From contig NC_091251.1 of assembly GCF_042477335.2 (NCBI RefSeq), positions 33,372,501 to 33,436,500 on the forward strand: a DNA stretch of 64,000 nucleotides. The letters run 5' to 3'. Below, in pieces: positions 12,545 to 28,600 of the stretch (within the stretch, counting starts at the first letter, position 1; each line of letters starts with the position of its first letter). The stretch comes from Ovis canadensis (Eukaryota; Chordata; Mammalia; Artiodactyla; Bovidae). Made by a program: the position numbers and the translations under genes. Below the pieces are notes generated by a model, which had not been told where the DNA came from, did no database searches, and worked only from the letters and a program-made list of their open reading frames with translations.

Positions 12545-13289
12545 CCAGCCCTTGAGTTCAGCAGCCTACAGAGAGTGGGCGGGGCTCTGGGTAGAGGAGA
12601 GGCATTGGACTGGGAGCAGTTACCTTAGCAGCAGTGGTAGGTCCTCTAAGGGACATATAATAAATGGAGAGAAGCAGCTGGGTATGGGGGAAGAAGCTCC
12701 CATATGTCTCTCTTCCTTTCTGCCCCCTCTATTCGCCCCCTCCCCAGCTGTCTCTTCCCATCCCTGTTCTTGTTCCCTCCTCCCGTCCTCTAGTTCTAGC
12801 CCAGCTCATCCCTCCTCCACTCAGGAGCCTGTGATGAGAGTCCTCTCCTCCATCTCCACCAGAATTTTCTTTCTCTTCTTATTTCCCACCACTGACCACT
12901 GGTCACCCCCTTGGGCGCTGTCTCCTCTATGAGTGGCTTATGGCATCCTGAGCACCTCCTCCTCCATCCCCTTCCACTGGCATCCTTGAAGGGAGAGGCT
13001 GGCGCAGGGAAGGTCCTTCTAGGAGCCCAGCTCTTCTCCTGTCACTCTGGCTATCCCCTGGATCCTCATGTGTTCTCTACAGCTGTGATCTAGACCCACC
13101 ACCATTCTTGCCCGCCTTCTTTAACTGGCTGAGGCCCTCCATGACACACGTAAGGGCAGAGACGCCCATCCATAGACATCTACTCCCATGCACATAATTG
13201 GGCCATGTTTACACACCCTGGGGTCACAAGTGGGTCACGTGGGTATACCGCAAATGGAAGTTGCACATTTTTGATTAAGTGTGGGCCCT

Positions 13290-13490
13290 TTATTCTTATG
13301 GGCCTAGACTCAAGTTCTAGGCCTATTAGTTCTTCTTTGACCATAGGTAAGCTTCAGTCAAGCCTCATTTGCTTTGTCAGGAAAATGGGGAAGATAATGG
13401 TAACTACCTAGTGAGAGTGAACACATTTAAAGCACTAAACACAAAGCTTCACATGTACTAAATGGCAATGTTTGTTGTCCATATTATAAA
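13290..13490 (+). repeat. MIR SINE
   Basis: MIR-like order: TAGACTCAAGTTCTAGGCC, then AAAATGGGGAAGATAATGG and TTTAAAGCACTAAACAC. Confidence 0.6.
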
Positions 13491-13499
13491 GAGCACACA

Positions 13500-13615
13500 G
13501 GGAATTCCCTGGCGGTTCAGTGGTTAGGACTCAGAGCTTTCACTGTGGGGGTCTGGGTTCAAGCTCTGGAACTAAGATCCCACAAACCTCGAGCCACAAC
13601 AACAACAAAAAACGT
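13500..13615 (+). repeat. Cetartiodactyl tRNA-derived SINE (CHR type)
   Basis: Starts GGGAATTCCCTGGCGGTTCAG, then GGTTAGGACTCAGAGCTTTC and GGAACTAAGATCCCACAAACC, the usual sequence of the cetartiodactyl tRNA-derived SINE, with an AACAACAACAAA tail. Confidence 0.8.
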
Positions 13616-14172
13616 ATACAGCTGGACTTCTGAACCACTGAAGGCCTGTGCAGCTCATGAACACACACACACACACTCCTGCACCAGGAAAGTCAGGCTG
13701 CACAGACCTTAGATGCCCTCTGTATTCACAACTCACTAGCAGACCCGCTTCCCTCCTTCAGTCCTCTCCCCCCTTCACAGCCCGCCCCACAGCTGTGCGG
13801 GGCTAGAGTTCAGCCCCTGGGGGCTCAGCTAGGATCCTCTGGAGACAGCTTAAGAGGGCATCGACTTACCCCTTTGACAGCCCCTTATTACCCTTCCATG
13901 TCTGGTAATTAACCACCAGGGAGCCTGGGCTACCACCCCACCCCACCCCCACAACCCACCCCAAGGTTGGGAGGTGAGGGTAGGGACTCCTCAGATCTCA
14001 CTGACACATAGTTGGGGTGAAACTGCAGATACCAGACTGCCTGGGGATCTCTGGCTCAGAGTTCAAAAGGTGCTGGTCCCCATTTCTTAATGGTGTGTGT
14101 AGGGTGCTATGGATGGCCCAATGGGCATCTGACACATGATGGGTACAGGCTGAGGTGCTAGGAGTGCTTCCC

Positions 14173-14178
14173 TTTATT
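14173..14178 (-). terminator. CPNE6: CPNE6 polyadenylation signal
   Basis: AATAAA on the minus strand (TTTATT on plus), 313 bp past the CPNE6 stop. The CPNE6 transcript most likely ends near 14150-14160. Confidence 0.75.
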
Positions 14179-14490
14179 AATGGCCAGAAAGTCAGGATCA
14201 CTGAAGAGAATCACTGAGGGGACATGAGGCTGAGGGTTCTGGGGCCTGAAGAGATGGGGTGGGGCTCACCACTCACTTCTGGCACCCAGAGGGCACACCT
14301 GGTCCAAGAGGGAGAGGCACGGTCTCTTGAGTCACACAGGTCAGAACAGGCACCTGGGGGAGAGTGGGATAGTCATAAGCACCCTCTTCTACACCACACA
14401 CCCAGCCCAGATGGACTCCACCAAGCCCTACCCTCTAGTGTCCCAGGACTCACTGAAAGACTGAGGGCGTGTCCGTCAGGTAGTCGGCAG

Positions 14491-19170
<4,680 letters not shown>

Positions 19171-20447
19171 GTCTCTGTGGGGACAGAGCAGACACTGGCC
19201 GCTGGAAGGGGGACGCCTGCCGGAGGAGGGGTCTGCCTCTGGGAGCCTGGGCCCCACCCCCTTACCCTGCTTCCTGAGGCCCTGGCATCTCATGGACCTT
19301 CTTCCCCCTGACCTCACTCGGCTACCCCTGAGCTCTGAGCCTCTCACTCCTGCACAGCCCAGTGAGTGCTCTTGTCACCCCTGCTGGCCTTGTAGGCATG
19401 GATGGGGCTGGAGAGGGCTTGGGGGTTCCCGGCAGCCTTGGTTCCTAGGCAATCGATTGATCCACATTTTCTGCTACATCAGCACCTTTTGCTATTTCCT
19501 GACTGATGTTTGAGCCAGCGCTGCACTCAGTCTTGGCTTGAGGAAGCTGAACTGGGGCAAGGGGGTGGGGAGGAGAGTGGAGGGGCCCCGGCAAGTCTGA
19601 AGCGGATGGCCAGGAACGGAGGCTGCTGTGGGCAGCAGGAGACAGGTTGGAAGGTGCCCTGCAGGGCTGTCCCCATCCACCTCCCCCGACTCACCTTCTG
19701 GTTGGCTGATGGAAAGGGAGGGGTGGTGGGCTTGCAGAGTGAGCAGCAGAGCTCGGCCCTGCTGAGAGCTTCTCTAGGTTCCTGGCAGTGCCTCCCACGA
19801 TGACAACACTGGCTTTCCTCCCCACTCCCCTGTTCTCACACTTCTTGGCAGCACTGGTGCTGTCTCTTAGCGACAGGATTTTTGGGGAGCCTTGGCCCCC
19901 TCCATGCTGCCCGTGGGATGCACGCACGCCACCCTCCCCCAACAGTGGTACCGAGCTTCGGGCAGCAGCATGCAGGGGTATGCTGGCCCGAGTTCACGGC
20001 CGGTCCATCCGTCTCTCTGTGTCTGTCCTCTTCTCAGGGTGAGGCTGTCTGATCTCATGTTGTGCTTCCCCGGCGAGTGTGCGTTGGTGTGTCTGGATGC
20101 CCCCACCCCGTGTCTATCCCCTAGTTGGGTGTCTGTCTTCAGGAGGCTGTGCCAGTTCCTGTATGTCCCTCAGAACTGGGATCCTTCCCTGGCTGGGTAC
20201 CCCCTCCCCACAGTGTGTGCCCTTTTGGATACGTGAGGGAGGGCCTGGGTTGGCGGGGGTGGGCTCTGCCTTCTAGCCACAAGTCTCCCAGTTCTCACAG
20301 ATCCCCTGAGTCGGGCAGGAGCATGTGATGGTGAGGGTATTGGGCAGGACTGGAGACCTCTTTGGAGGCTGGGGGCGATTTTGTTATGGAGACTGGGCCA
20401 GGCTTGGGCTGGGCTGGGGCTGGGCGAGGGATGAAGGGTGGGCTCAC

Positions 20448-20558
20448 CTGGGCTCTAGTCGGGGGCTCCTCTCTCCGGCTGTCTGGCCCTGGCCCTGACT
20501 CCCTTGCTGCTCCAGCCGCTGGCGCCGGCTCCGGCTCCGGCTCTGCTGCTATTTATGG
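20448..20558 (-). promoter_or_regulatory. CPNE6: CPNE6 non-coding first exon and TATA-like promoter
   Basis: On the minus strand a splice donor CCAG|GTGAGC sits at 20448/20447. About 100 bp upstream is CCATAAATAG (20549-20558), a TATA-like box in CG-rich sequence. A start near 20525 would give a first exon of roughly 80 bp, spliced to the exon that opens at 19174 with the start codon. Positions of donor and box are seen; the start site is inferred. Confidence 0.55.
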
Positions 20559-20559
20559 G

Positions 20560-22335
20560 GCCTGGATGGGGAGGGGTGGGGGGGCCGAAGCACCAGCTCC
20601 CCCCCCTTGCACAGACCGGTTGGGAGGGAGAAGGGGGGCAGGGCCACTGCTTGGGAGGGAGCCATGGAGCCAGGGGAGGAGGGCGGGCTGAGGGTGGCTC
20701 AGAGGCAGGACCCCCGCAGACACAGTGACATACATCTTCCTCTCCTGCCACACCCACACCCAGCATCACAGAGAGGCGCACATTGCGGTGGTGCATGCAC
20801 ACACACACACATTCACGCCGGGAAGCGATGGAGACATACGCACCCACGACTCACAGGCTCACACACAGTCTTGACACAAACAGGTGCCAGCACATAAACT
20901 CACCACGACATCATGACAGTTTCAGCCTTGAGGATGCACACAGGGAGACACACCCGGTCTCACGTCGCTCTCCATATCACATTTGTTAAGGACATTTGCA
21001 GTCACATACAGAAGAACACGGGGCTATACTCGTCACACACACACATACCCTCATCCACGCCCACCAACCGGAATACAACAGAATGGAGATCTTCACGTGT
21101 GCCTTAAAGACCATTGCATATCATGCTGATCCTCATAGCTTTTAGAATTCAAAGTTCCACCTTTTAACAGGGAGACAAGGAAACGGACACAATTGCTAAA
21201 TAGCACACAGTGTCACATCTCGGTCAGGGGCTTCGCAGTGTGGAGATATGCTGGACTGATTCCGGAGGCATCTTCCTAGTGCACGTAACTCACCCCCAAC
21301 CCGGAGATTCAGCCCATATGGCCACATCCTGTGGGAGGGGCCCTGCCACGCACAGATCTTGAGCAAACAAGACATTAGTCATTCCCGAGTGAGGCCAGGG
21401 GAAAGGAGCAATTGTCTGGATGCCACACGTGAAGACATTTGGGAACATGGTGGTCTGGATGAGTATGACAGAAGGGTCACCAGGGCACTTCACTTTTCAT
21501 CCCCAAAGCTGCTCGTGTATTAAGGTAGCAATAATTTATTGAGCATCTCCTGGGTGCCAGGCACTGTGCCAGGGTTTGGGGCTACACTGGGGACTAAGAC
21601 ACAGCTCCTGCCCCTCTGGGCAGTATGTGCATATAGAACAAAAATCCCACAGAGATGATCAGAACAAATGCATTGAGATATGACAGGCAAAAAGTATGGA
21701 TCTATTGAGGAGGCAATAGGCCACAAGAGGAAGGGCTCAATTTGGATGAGTCAGGGGAAGGCATCAAGAAGGGCTTCCCAGAGGAAGAGGCTCTTGAGCA
21801 GCATCTTGGATGCCAAGCCAGCATTTGTTAGTACACTGATGGGAAACAATTAATTTTAATCATTGATCTTCTCTCGCTACAGCAGGCCACTCTACTATTT
21901 AGATTTCTGACTACTGATGGTGCCCCCAGGATGACACACCACCATTTAATACCACCATTAGTGAGCCTGCCTGTACATAAGCACACACGTACACACACAC
22001 ATAGCATACTGCTCCCAATCTCCTCCTGGGACACCAGGACCTCCCCAGTCCCACTGTACCTCCGCAAAGCCCAACACACAATGATGCTGCTTCCTGCCAC
22101 CTTGGCCCCTTCTGCAGCCAGCTTTCAGCCCAGACCCTGCAAATGACATGCCCCTGCCTGGGGGTTTCTGAGTCCCCTCCCATCCAGCAGCTCTCGTCTT
22201 TCCTGCCTCTTCCCTTAGAGCTCTAGCCCCATCTCTGGGGGGATGGTCCCTACTTTTCCCCACTGTGGGGGACTGAGGGAAGGGGAGCATCTGGTGGGGA
22301 ATGGGAGCAGAGAATGAGGAAGACAGCAGAGACAC
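20560..22335. other. CPNE6-CARMIL3 intergenic stretch
   Basis: Region between the CPNE6 promoter and the CARMIL3 3' end. It holds CA-rich stretches (20790-21060) and an ancient L2/MIR-like piece at 21525-21800 (TTTATTGAGCATCTCCTGGG, GTGCCAGGCACTGTGCC). No gene seen. Confidence 0.5.
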
Positions 22336-22357
22336 AGGCAGGCAGTGATTTTGTTTT

Positions 22358-22363
22358 TTTATT
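22358..22363 (-). terminator. CARMIL3: CARMIL3 polyadenylation signal
   Basis: AATAAA on the minus strand, 250 bp past the CARMIL3 stop at 22613, followed by an A-rich stretch. It sets a short 3' untranslated region. Confidence 0.75.
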
Positions 22364-22612
22364 CTATACAAGTGGAGAAAGAGCCCCTGGGGATGGAGGG
22401 ACAGATCCGCCCTCCCAGGAGAGGAGATCTGCAGAGCCAGCAGAGCCTCCCTCTCTCCAGGCTGCTCCCCCACTTCTGGTTCCCCGTGCCTCATCCTGCA
22501 CCCCGGGGACAGGGGCTGGCAGAGGGGCTTGGGGGTGTGGGGGTGGGTGGGGGTCGGAGTCCTTGTGAGGCACATGTCGAGAGGAGGGCTGGGGAGGGTG
22601 CCGTAGCGGCTG

Positions 22613-25600
22613 TCAGTCTGTTCCCGGCTCGCTGGTTCCTGCTGGGAAAATCCAGGGAACCCTGTCTCCCCAGCAAGGAGAGCCAGCTGCCCCGTGCAGG
22701 GGCGCTGCGTCAGATGGATGGGTGGGCAGGGGGACCACCCTCTCACCGCCCCTCTGGCACCTGTGGGGTCAGGGGGCTGCCTTCTGTCAGGTTCCAGCTT
22801 GTCGCAGGACTGCGCCCGCCGTGTCCGCTTAGGCTTCAGGGGTGCAGTCCGGCGGCCTGGATCTGGGGCCCCTGCAGTGACAGTCAAGGCAGGCCTGGCA
22901 TGTGAGTGGGGCTCCTGGACTGGGCGCTCACCCAGGCAGTGGCTCCTGGCTGTCTGCTACTCGTCCTGTGCCCAGGAAGGGACCTGACGGGGGGGTGGGC
23001 AGGGAGGCCCCAGAGGTACCCACAGCCCCTCTAGCAGGTGGCACACCTTGGATCTCAGGCTCCTCTTGGTCTTGCTGTGAGCCCAGCCGCAGCCGGGGTT
23101 TGTTCATTCCTGGGGCTGCACCCCCAGTCTCGACCTCCTCCCGGCCCCCTGGCTCCTGTGGGGGTCGGCGGCCCCTTGGCACAGCCACGGGCTTGGGGGG
23201 CTTCAGAGCTAACGGAGGGTCCTGCAGCTGGCAAAGAAGGAGGAGGCTGGGTCAATTAGTTTGTTCTTTTGCTTCATCAAAGGTCCCTCCCCACTGCCTT
23301 GCTGGCTCTCACCTTAGCATTCCTGGTGGGAACCGTCCTCTCTGGGAAGACAGCCCCCTCCCTTTCCTCCTCCCCATCTTGGGAGGCTGGGCTGGGGCTC
23401 TGGCAGCCGTGGTTGGGGGCGCTCTCCTCAGCTGGGGGATAGGGAGAGAGGAGAAACTGCAGGAAAAGACATCCTTGCATAGCCCTCCCAGTCCCCTGCC
23501 CCGGTAAAGCCCTGGAGGCCAGGACTTTCCCCTCCAAGCCCCTCTGCTCCTACGTCTCTGCCTTGGATGTCGCCTTCTGCTCTCCAGTTTCCTTTGCCCT
23601 TGGTCCCCAGGATCCTCCTGAGCCTGTCACCTCTGGAGAGCTCGGGCTGACCCTCTTGAAGAGCAGGGACAGAGCCAGGGTCTGGGGCCTGCTGGGTTCA
23701 CAGGCATGGTTGCCCATCCAGGGCTGCAGTGCCCCGGGGCCCTGCCAAGGCTGCAGCCTGGCCTTCCTAGGACTCTCTGCCAGTCTGATTTAGGTGGTGA
23801 ATCTTGAGGAGAGGTGCCTGGCATTCTGGCCGCACCCTAGCCCCGCCTTGTGGCTTTATGCACTCCAGACCCGAGGATATGTGATGTGGATGGGATTGTC
23901 TGTGTCTGTATTTGTGAGGTGCAGATAAGGAAGACCTGGAAGGTGCTGGCAGTAGGTGTGTGTTGGGGGGGGGACAGGGGGGAGCACCCCATCCCCCACA
24001 ACCATGGTCTCCTAAATGAAAGCTGGAACCCCTCTTCGGGTGTCTTAACTAGTCTGCTTATGGGACAGGATCATCAGGGAAGATGTCCAGGTGATGTGTT
24101 GGCCTTGGAGGATGGGGCAGGTGCCCAGGCATTGCCAAGCCTCAGGCCAGCCTAGCTCTCCAGGGCACCCTCATGCCCTAGCCCTGGGGTGGGAGTGGAG
24201 GAGGGAAGAGAGTGTCAACCTCTCCAGGGAGATTTGTCCCTGTCAATATTGTTGGAGGGTCACATTCCAGGCCTGTGGGAACTGAGAATGATGCCAAGCT
24301 GACTGGTTTTCCGTTAGTGGCTCCCTAAATGAAAGGTGCTCTGAACCCAGCAGAAGGAAGGTGTCATACTATGATCCCCCACCCTTTATTCTGGAAGGTA
24401 AATTACTTGTTAGAGGTCAACACTACGGGCGGTGGCTGAGCCCAACTGAACACCCAGGGTGTCCGACCCCCAAGGCGGGGGGCTCTTGCCCCTTCTGGTT
24501 GGCACCTTTCTGTGTGGGCAGAGGATGGTCTGGTGAGCTATTTGTGGAGGAGACTGGAATGTTTGAGGTGGACCTGGTTGGTACTGCCCACCATTTCCCT
24601 AGCTGAGGTACAGAGAGAGGCCTTCTTTATGGAAGGTACCGTTCTGTTGATGGCCCCTGCTCTAGAGAATTCCCTGCGACCATCCATAAAGTTTTGTTCC
24701 CGTTGGCTCAGCCTGGCAAAGCACTTTTGTTCCGGGGGGCCTTTCTTTGGACCGGGTGGTTTGTTTTTTTTGGATGTAGTTTTATAGATACCCTGAAGCA
24801 TCTTTACAGTGTTGACATTGTACTGCCCCACCTTGATTGGCTTGTCTGTTTGGCCTTCAGAGCTGCTGCCAGGAAAGAGGCTTTCCATACCTATGTGCCA
24901 CGTGGCCTCTGCTCGGCGCATGGCACTGAAGCTCGGCTTGGTGCTTTGGGGGGGCGGCGGGGGCTTCCAGGCTCCAGGCCCTAGAGTGGAAGGAGAGGGT
25001 GGGAAAGAGAGAGGGGGGAAATGCATGTTAGGTGGGGCTCTGAGAGCGGGGTCAAAGGAAGGAAGTGAGGGCGCCCATTCTCACCTGCATCATCTGAAGA
25101 ACGTCGTTTCTGCCAAGCCTGGACGCTGCCCTCCAGGTCTGGGCCTGTGCCCTGAAAGCACAGCTGAGTCAGGTCATAAAAAGTCTGTTCCGTGTGGGGA
25201 CTGCGGTTAGCAAGGGGCTTCTGCTCTAGCATCTCATGTCATTGGTCTCTGACATTCAGACTCTTTTCCTCAAAGAATGATACCCATACCACCCCTAGGG
25301 GACATAAGAAATGGTTTACATGAATGAATATACTGTTATTTTAATATGTGTTTATTTTATGTGTTGTAGAAAAAACATGACTAGTACAAGCCTGTGATTT
25401 TAAAAGATGATAATGCTTAGGTCCAGACTGAGTTTAAAAAGGTGAGTTGATTTCAATAAAAATGTTATATAATAATGCCATGGTATGTGGATAAGGTTAA
25501 AGCAGTCATAAAGCTGGTGATCAAGTCACTAAAATTTGGGAAGCCCCTCTAGAAGTTAAGTATTTTGGGGGCCACACACTTTACAAGGAAACAGAGGCTC

Positions 25601-28600
25601 CGGAAGGTTAAGTGACTTGTCCAGGGTTCTGCACCAAGTGTAGGGGCAGAGCCACAGCACACACCTTCCTCCCCAAAGCACTGCTCTCTCCAGGGACCTA
25701 CCAACCACAGGCCCATGGGGAGGGGAGGGGGGCAGGCCCATGGGGAGGGGAAGGGGGCAGGCCCATGGGGAGGGGAGGGGGGCAGGCAGGCCCATGGGGA
25801 GGGGAGGGGGGGGCAGGCCCATGGGGAGGGGAGGGGGGCAGGCCCATGGGGAGGGGAGGGGGGCAGGCCCATGGGGAGGGGAGGGGGGCAGGCCCATGGG
25901 GAGGGGAGGGGGGCAGGCCCATGGGGAGGGGAGGGGGACAGGCCCATGGGGAGGGGAGGGGGACAGGCCCATGGGGAAGGGAGGGGGCAGGCCCAAGGGG
26001 AAGGGAGGGGGCAGGCCCATAGGGAGGGGAGGGGGACAGGCCCATGGGGAGGGGAGGGGGCAGGCCCATAGGGAGGGGAGGGGGTTAGGCCCATGGGGAG
26101 GGGAGGGGGTTAGGCCCACGGGGAGGGGAGGGGGTTAGGCCCATGGGGAGGGGAGGGGGTTAGTCCCATAGGGAGGGGAGGGGGTTAGGCCCATGGGGAA
26201 GGGAGGGGGTTAGGCCCACGGGGAGGGGAGGGGGTTAGGCCCATGGGGAGGGGAGGGGGTAAGCAGGGACCTGCAGGACGCCCAGTTTGCCACCCTGGGC
26301 TCCTCTCACCTCTCGTTTCCCATCGAAGCTCCAACCCTTGGCTCTCCCCAACCCAGGAAGGGCAACACCGTGGACCCTCGGCTGCTGTGCTGTCCCGGGG
26401 GCCTGGCCTCCCTCCCCAGGCTCTGCCCCCTCAGTGTCCTGGAACAAGGTTACAGGTTTAGAAGCAGTTTCTTATGGAGAAGGGGCTCCTTACCTCTCCA
26501 AGTCCCCTGTCTGGAAGCCCTACCCAGACCCTCTGAGGAGTCCTTCCACTGCCCTCCTTTGCATGCTGGGAGTCTGGGTCACCAGGCTTAGCCCAAGGAG
26601 CCAAGGAGTGGAGACCTGGGATGACAAAGTTCTCCTGATCCCTAGTTCTAGCATCCTGCCACTAATTGCCTGGGGTGGATGGACTGTGTGGGGGCAGCAA
26701 ACCAGGACTCAGAGCCCCTGCCTCACTTACCGTCTTCCTGCGGAAGGAAGGCCCCCGGCTCCCGCCAAATGTGGGGAGGAGGCTGCTTTCCTCCTCAGGG
26801 CTCCAGCAGGGGGAGGAGTTATTGCCAAGGCTGGGGGGATCTGGGCTGGGGGGGCTCTCCTGAGTTGGGGGTGGGGGTGGGGGAGGAGGGAGGAGGAGCC
26901 CGGTGGTGGGGGAGCCTGGCCCCCTGTCCCCCTTGAAGCTCCGGGGCCGGCGAAAGTGAAACAGGCCTCGGCGCCTTTTCTTCTGGAGCGGAGGCAGTGG
27001 CGGTTCGGACAGGCCTGGACGCAGGGTCCTCAGAGTCCGGGGGTAGCTGGGCAGGGTTGGGGTGAGTTAGTGACAAAGTCATGGGGAGAGCCCAGTGCCA
27101 GATGCTGAGGTCGTTAGCAGTTCTCAGAATCCCCCACTCTCTCTCATCTAGTGTTCCCTGCTGCTCATAACTCTGTCTACATATTCCCAGGGGTGGTGTC
27201 CTCACCTTTCCTGTCGTAACCCTCCAGCAGTCTCTTCCCTCCCAGGGACCCCTTCCCCCACCTCCTCTCAGCCTCTCCAAGTGACCCAGTTCCTTCAGGA
27301 GAGAGGCTGGGGCATCTGTGTAGGACAGTGACAGCATGTCCCCTCCAGGCCTGGTACCACTCTCATCCCATCCCAGGTCCTGCTACCCAACCCCCAGCTC
27401 CTGCAGTCCCACTCGGGTGGTTCCTTCCAGCTGTCCTGAGGAGATTCAGAGAGCAGGGGAACTAAGGGATGGGTGGGGAAGAAAGAGAATGTGGGGGGAA
27501 ATGTCCCAGGGAGACTGCCACTGGAGAAACCTCCCTGGGTGGTGGGTGGACACAGGAGCTTTTCTAGGGCCTCGGGGCCTGCTGAAACTGGGGGTGTGCC
27601 TGGATGCTGCACCTGGAGCTTTCATCCATGACTCTTCTGCTGAAGAAGTCCTCCAGCCCCTCATCCAGGCGGGTGGCCATTCCGTTCTCCTGACGGGTCC
27701 CAGGTACTGGTGCCTGCTGGGAGGAAAGTCCTGTAGGATATATTATCTGAGTGAGGAAGCCCTCCTCCCCTCTATTCAAGGCTAGCCCCCTGGGACTTGA
27801 CCTTGCCTCCTCCTGACCCCACGCAAACACAGACTTCAGGCTACATGAGTATCTCAAGCTTGGCGGCTCTTGACTCTCACCAAAATGAGAACTGCCACTG
27901 TCCAGCAGACAGATTTCCTATCTGTGACCAGGTCTAGCTCCTTCCAATCTGGATACTCCCTCCTCTGTTCCATGGCCTGCCTGGGCCCCCGCCCGATCCC
28001 ACAAGGCGAGGACCTCTGGCATTGGTGTCCTAGAGCTAGAGTCCCTGGCTCTGGCATTGCTAAGTGAAGTCGGTCCTCTGGTGAGGCCTTAGGGACTCAC
28101 ACTGGGCCGACCAGGTCCTGGAGGGGTGGTCCTGGGGGGGCGGGGCCGCCCTTGTGTTTGATGCCTTAGTTTATAGCCATGAGTGGGCAGCTCAGATAGA
28201 CCTTCCCAGGAACCACTAGCTGCAGGCTGGCTGCTCCCGAGTCCTGAGAACCAGCCAGGGGGGATTCCCAGGCTCCCCAGCTGACTTTCCATGTCCTGAG
28301 GGCTCCCACCTGTGGGGACAGCAGCGTTAGAGGGACTAGCAGGAGGGCTGGGGAGAGAGTAGGCTGGAGAGGCAGAGATAAAAGAAACAGAATCAGTGCC
28401 ATTAGCACGGAGGCTGGAAGACTCACTAATGAAGGCAGACACTGGCCGGATCTTGCGGCAGCGTTTCTGCTTTTTGATGGCCATGGTGTCCTGCAGAGAG
28501 GGAGGAACGTGATGGGGCCAGGTGGCAAGTCCCAGGAGACTCACCTGGAGCCTCCCATCCCGCGTGAAGTCTTCTCTTTAGAGTCCATCCTGGCTCCCCG

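Larger units (their letters stand above)
12690..14150. other. NRL-CPNE6 intergenic stretch
   Basis: No gene recognised between the two convergent 3' ends. The open frames at 12.5-13.1 kb have no recognisable protein signature. It contains a MIR and a tRNA-derived SINE, described separately. Confidence 0.5.

Noticed and set aside
12700-13093. Open frames between NRL and CPNE6 as a small new gene
   Set aside because: Pyrimidine-rich low-complexity composition, no conserved motif, no convincing splice or promoter signals.
21958-22887. 309-codon minus-strand frame at the CARMIL3 3' end
   Set aside because: Only the first part (22761-22871) is coding. A donor at 22761/22760 and an acceptor before 22638 lead to SEPGTD-stop, as in the human protein; the rest is intron and untranslated sequence.
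25612-26138. Several long open frames on both strands with Pro/Gly-rich repeats
   Set aside because: They exist because the 25-bp minisatellite unit contains no stop in any frame; no splice context or start signal supports them.
25711-26261. Regular array considered as CRISPR-like
   Set aside because: Units are contiguous with no unique spacers, and the DNA is a mammalian intron.
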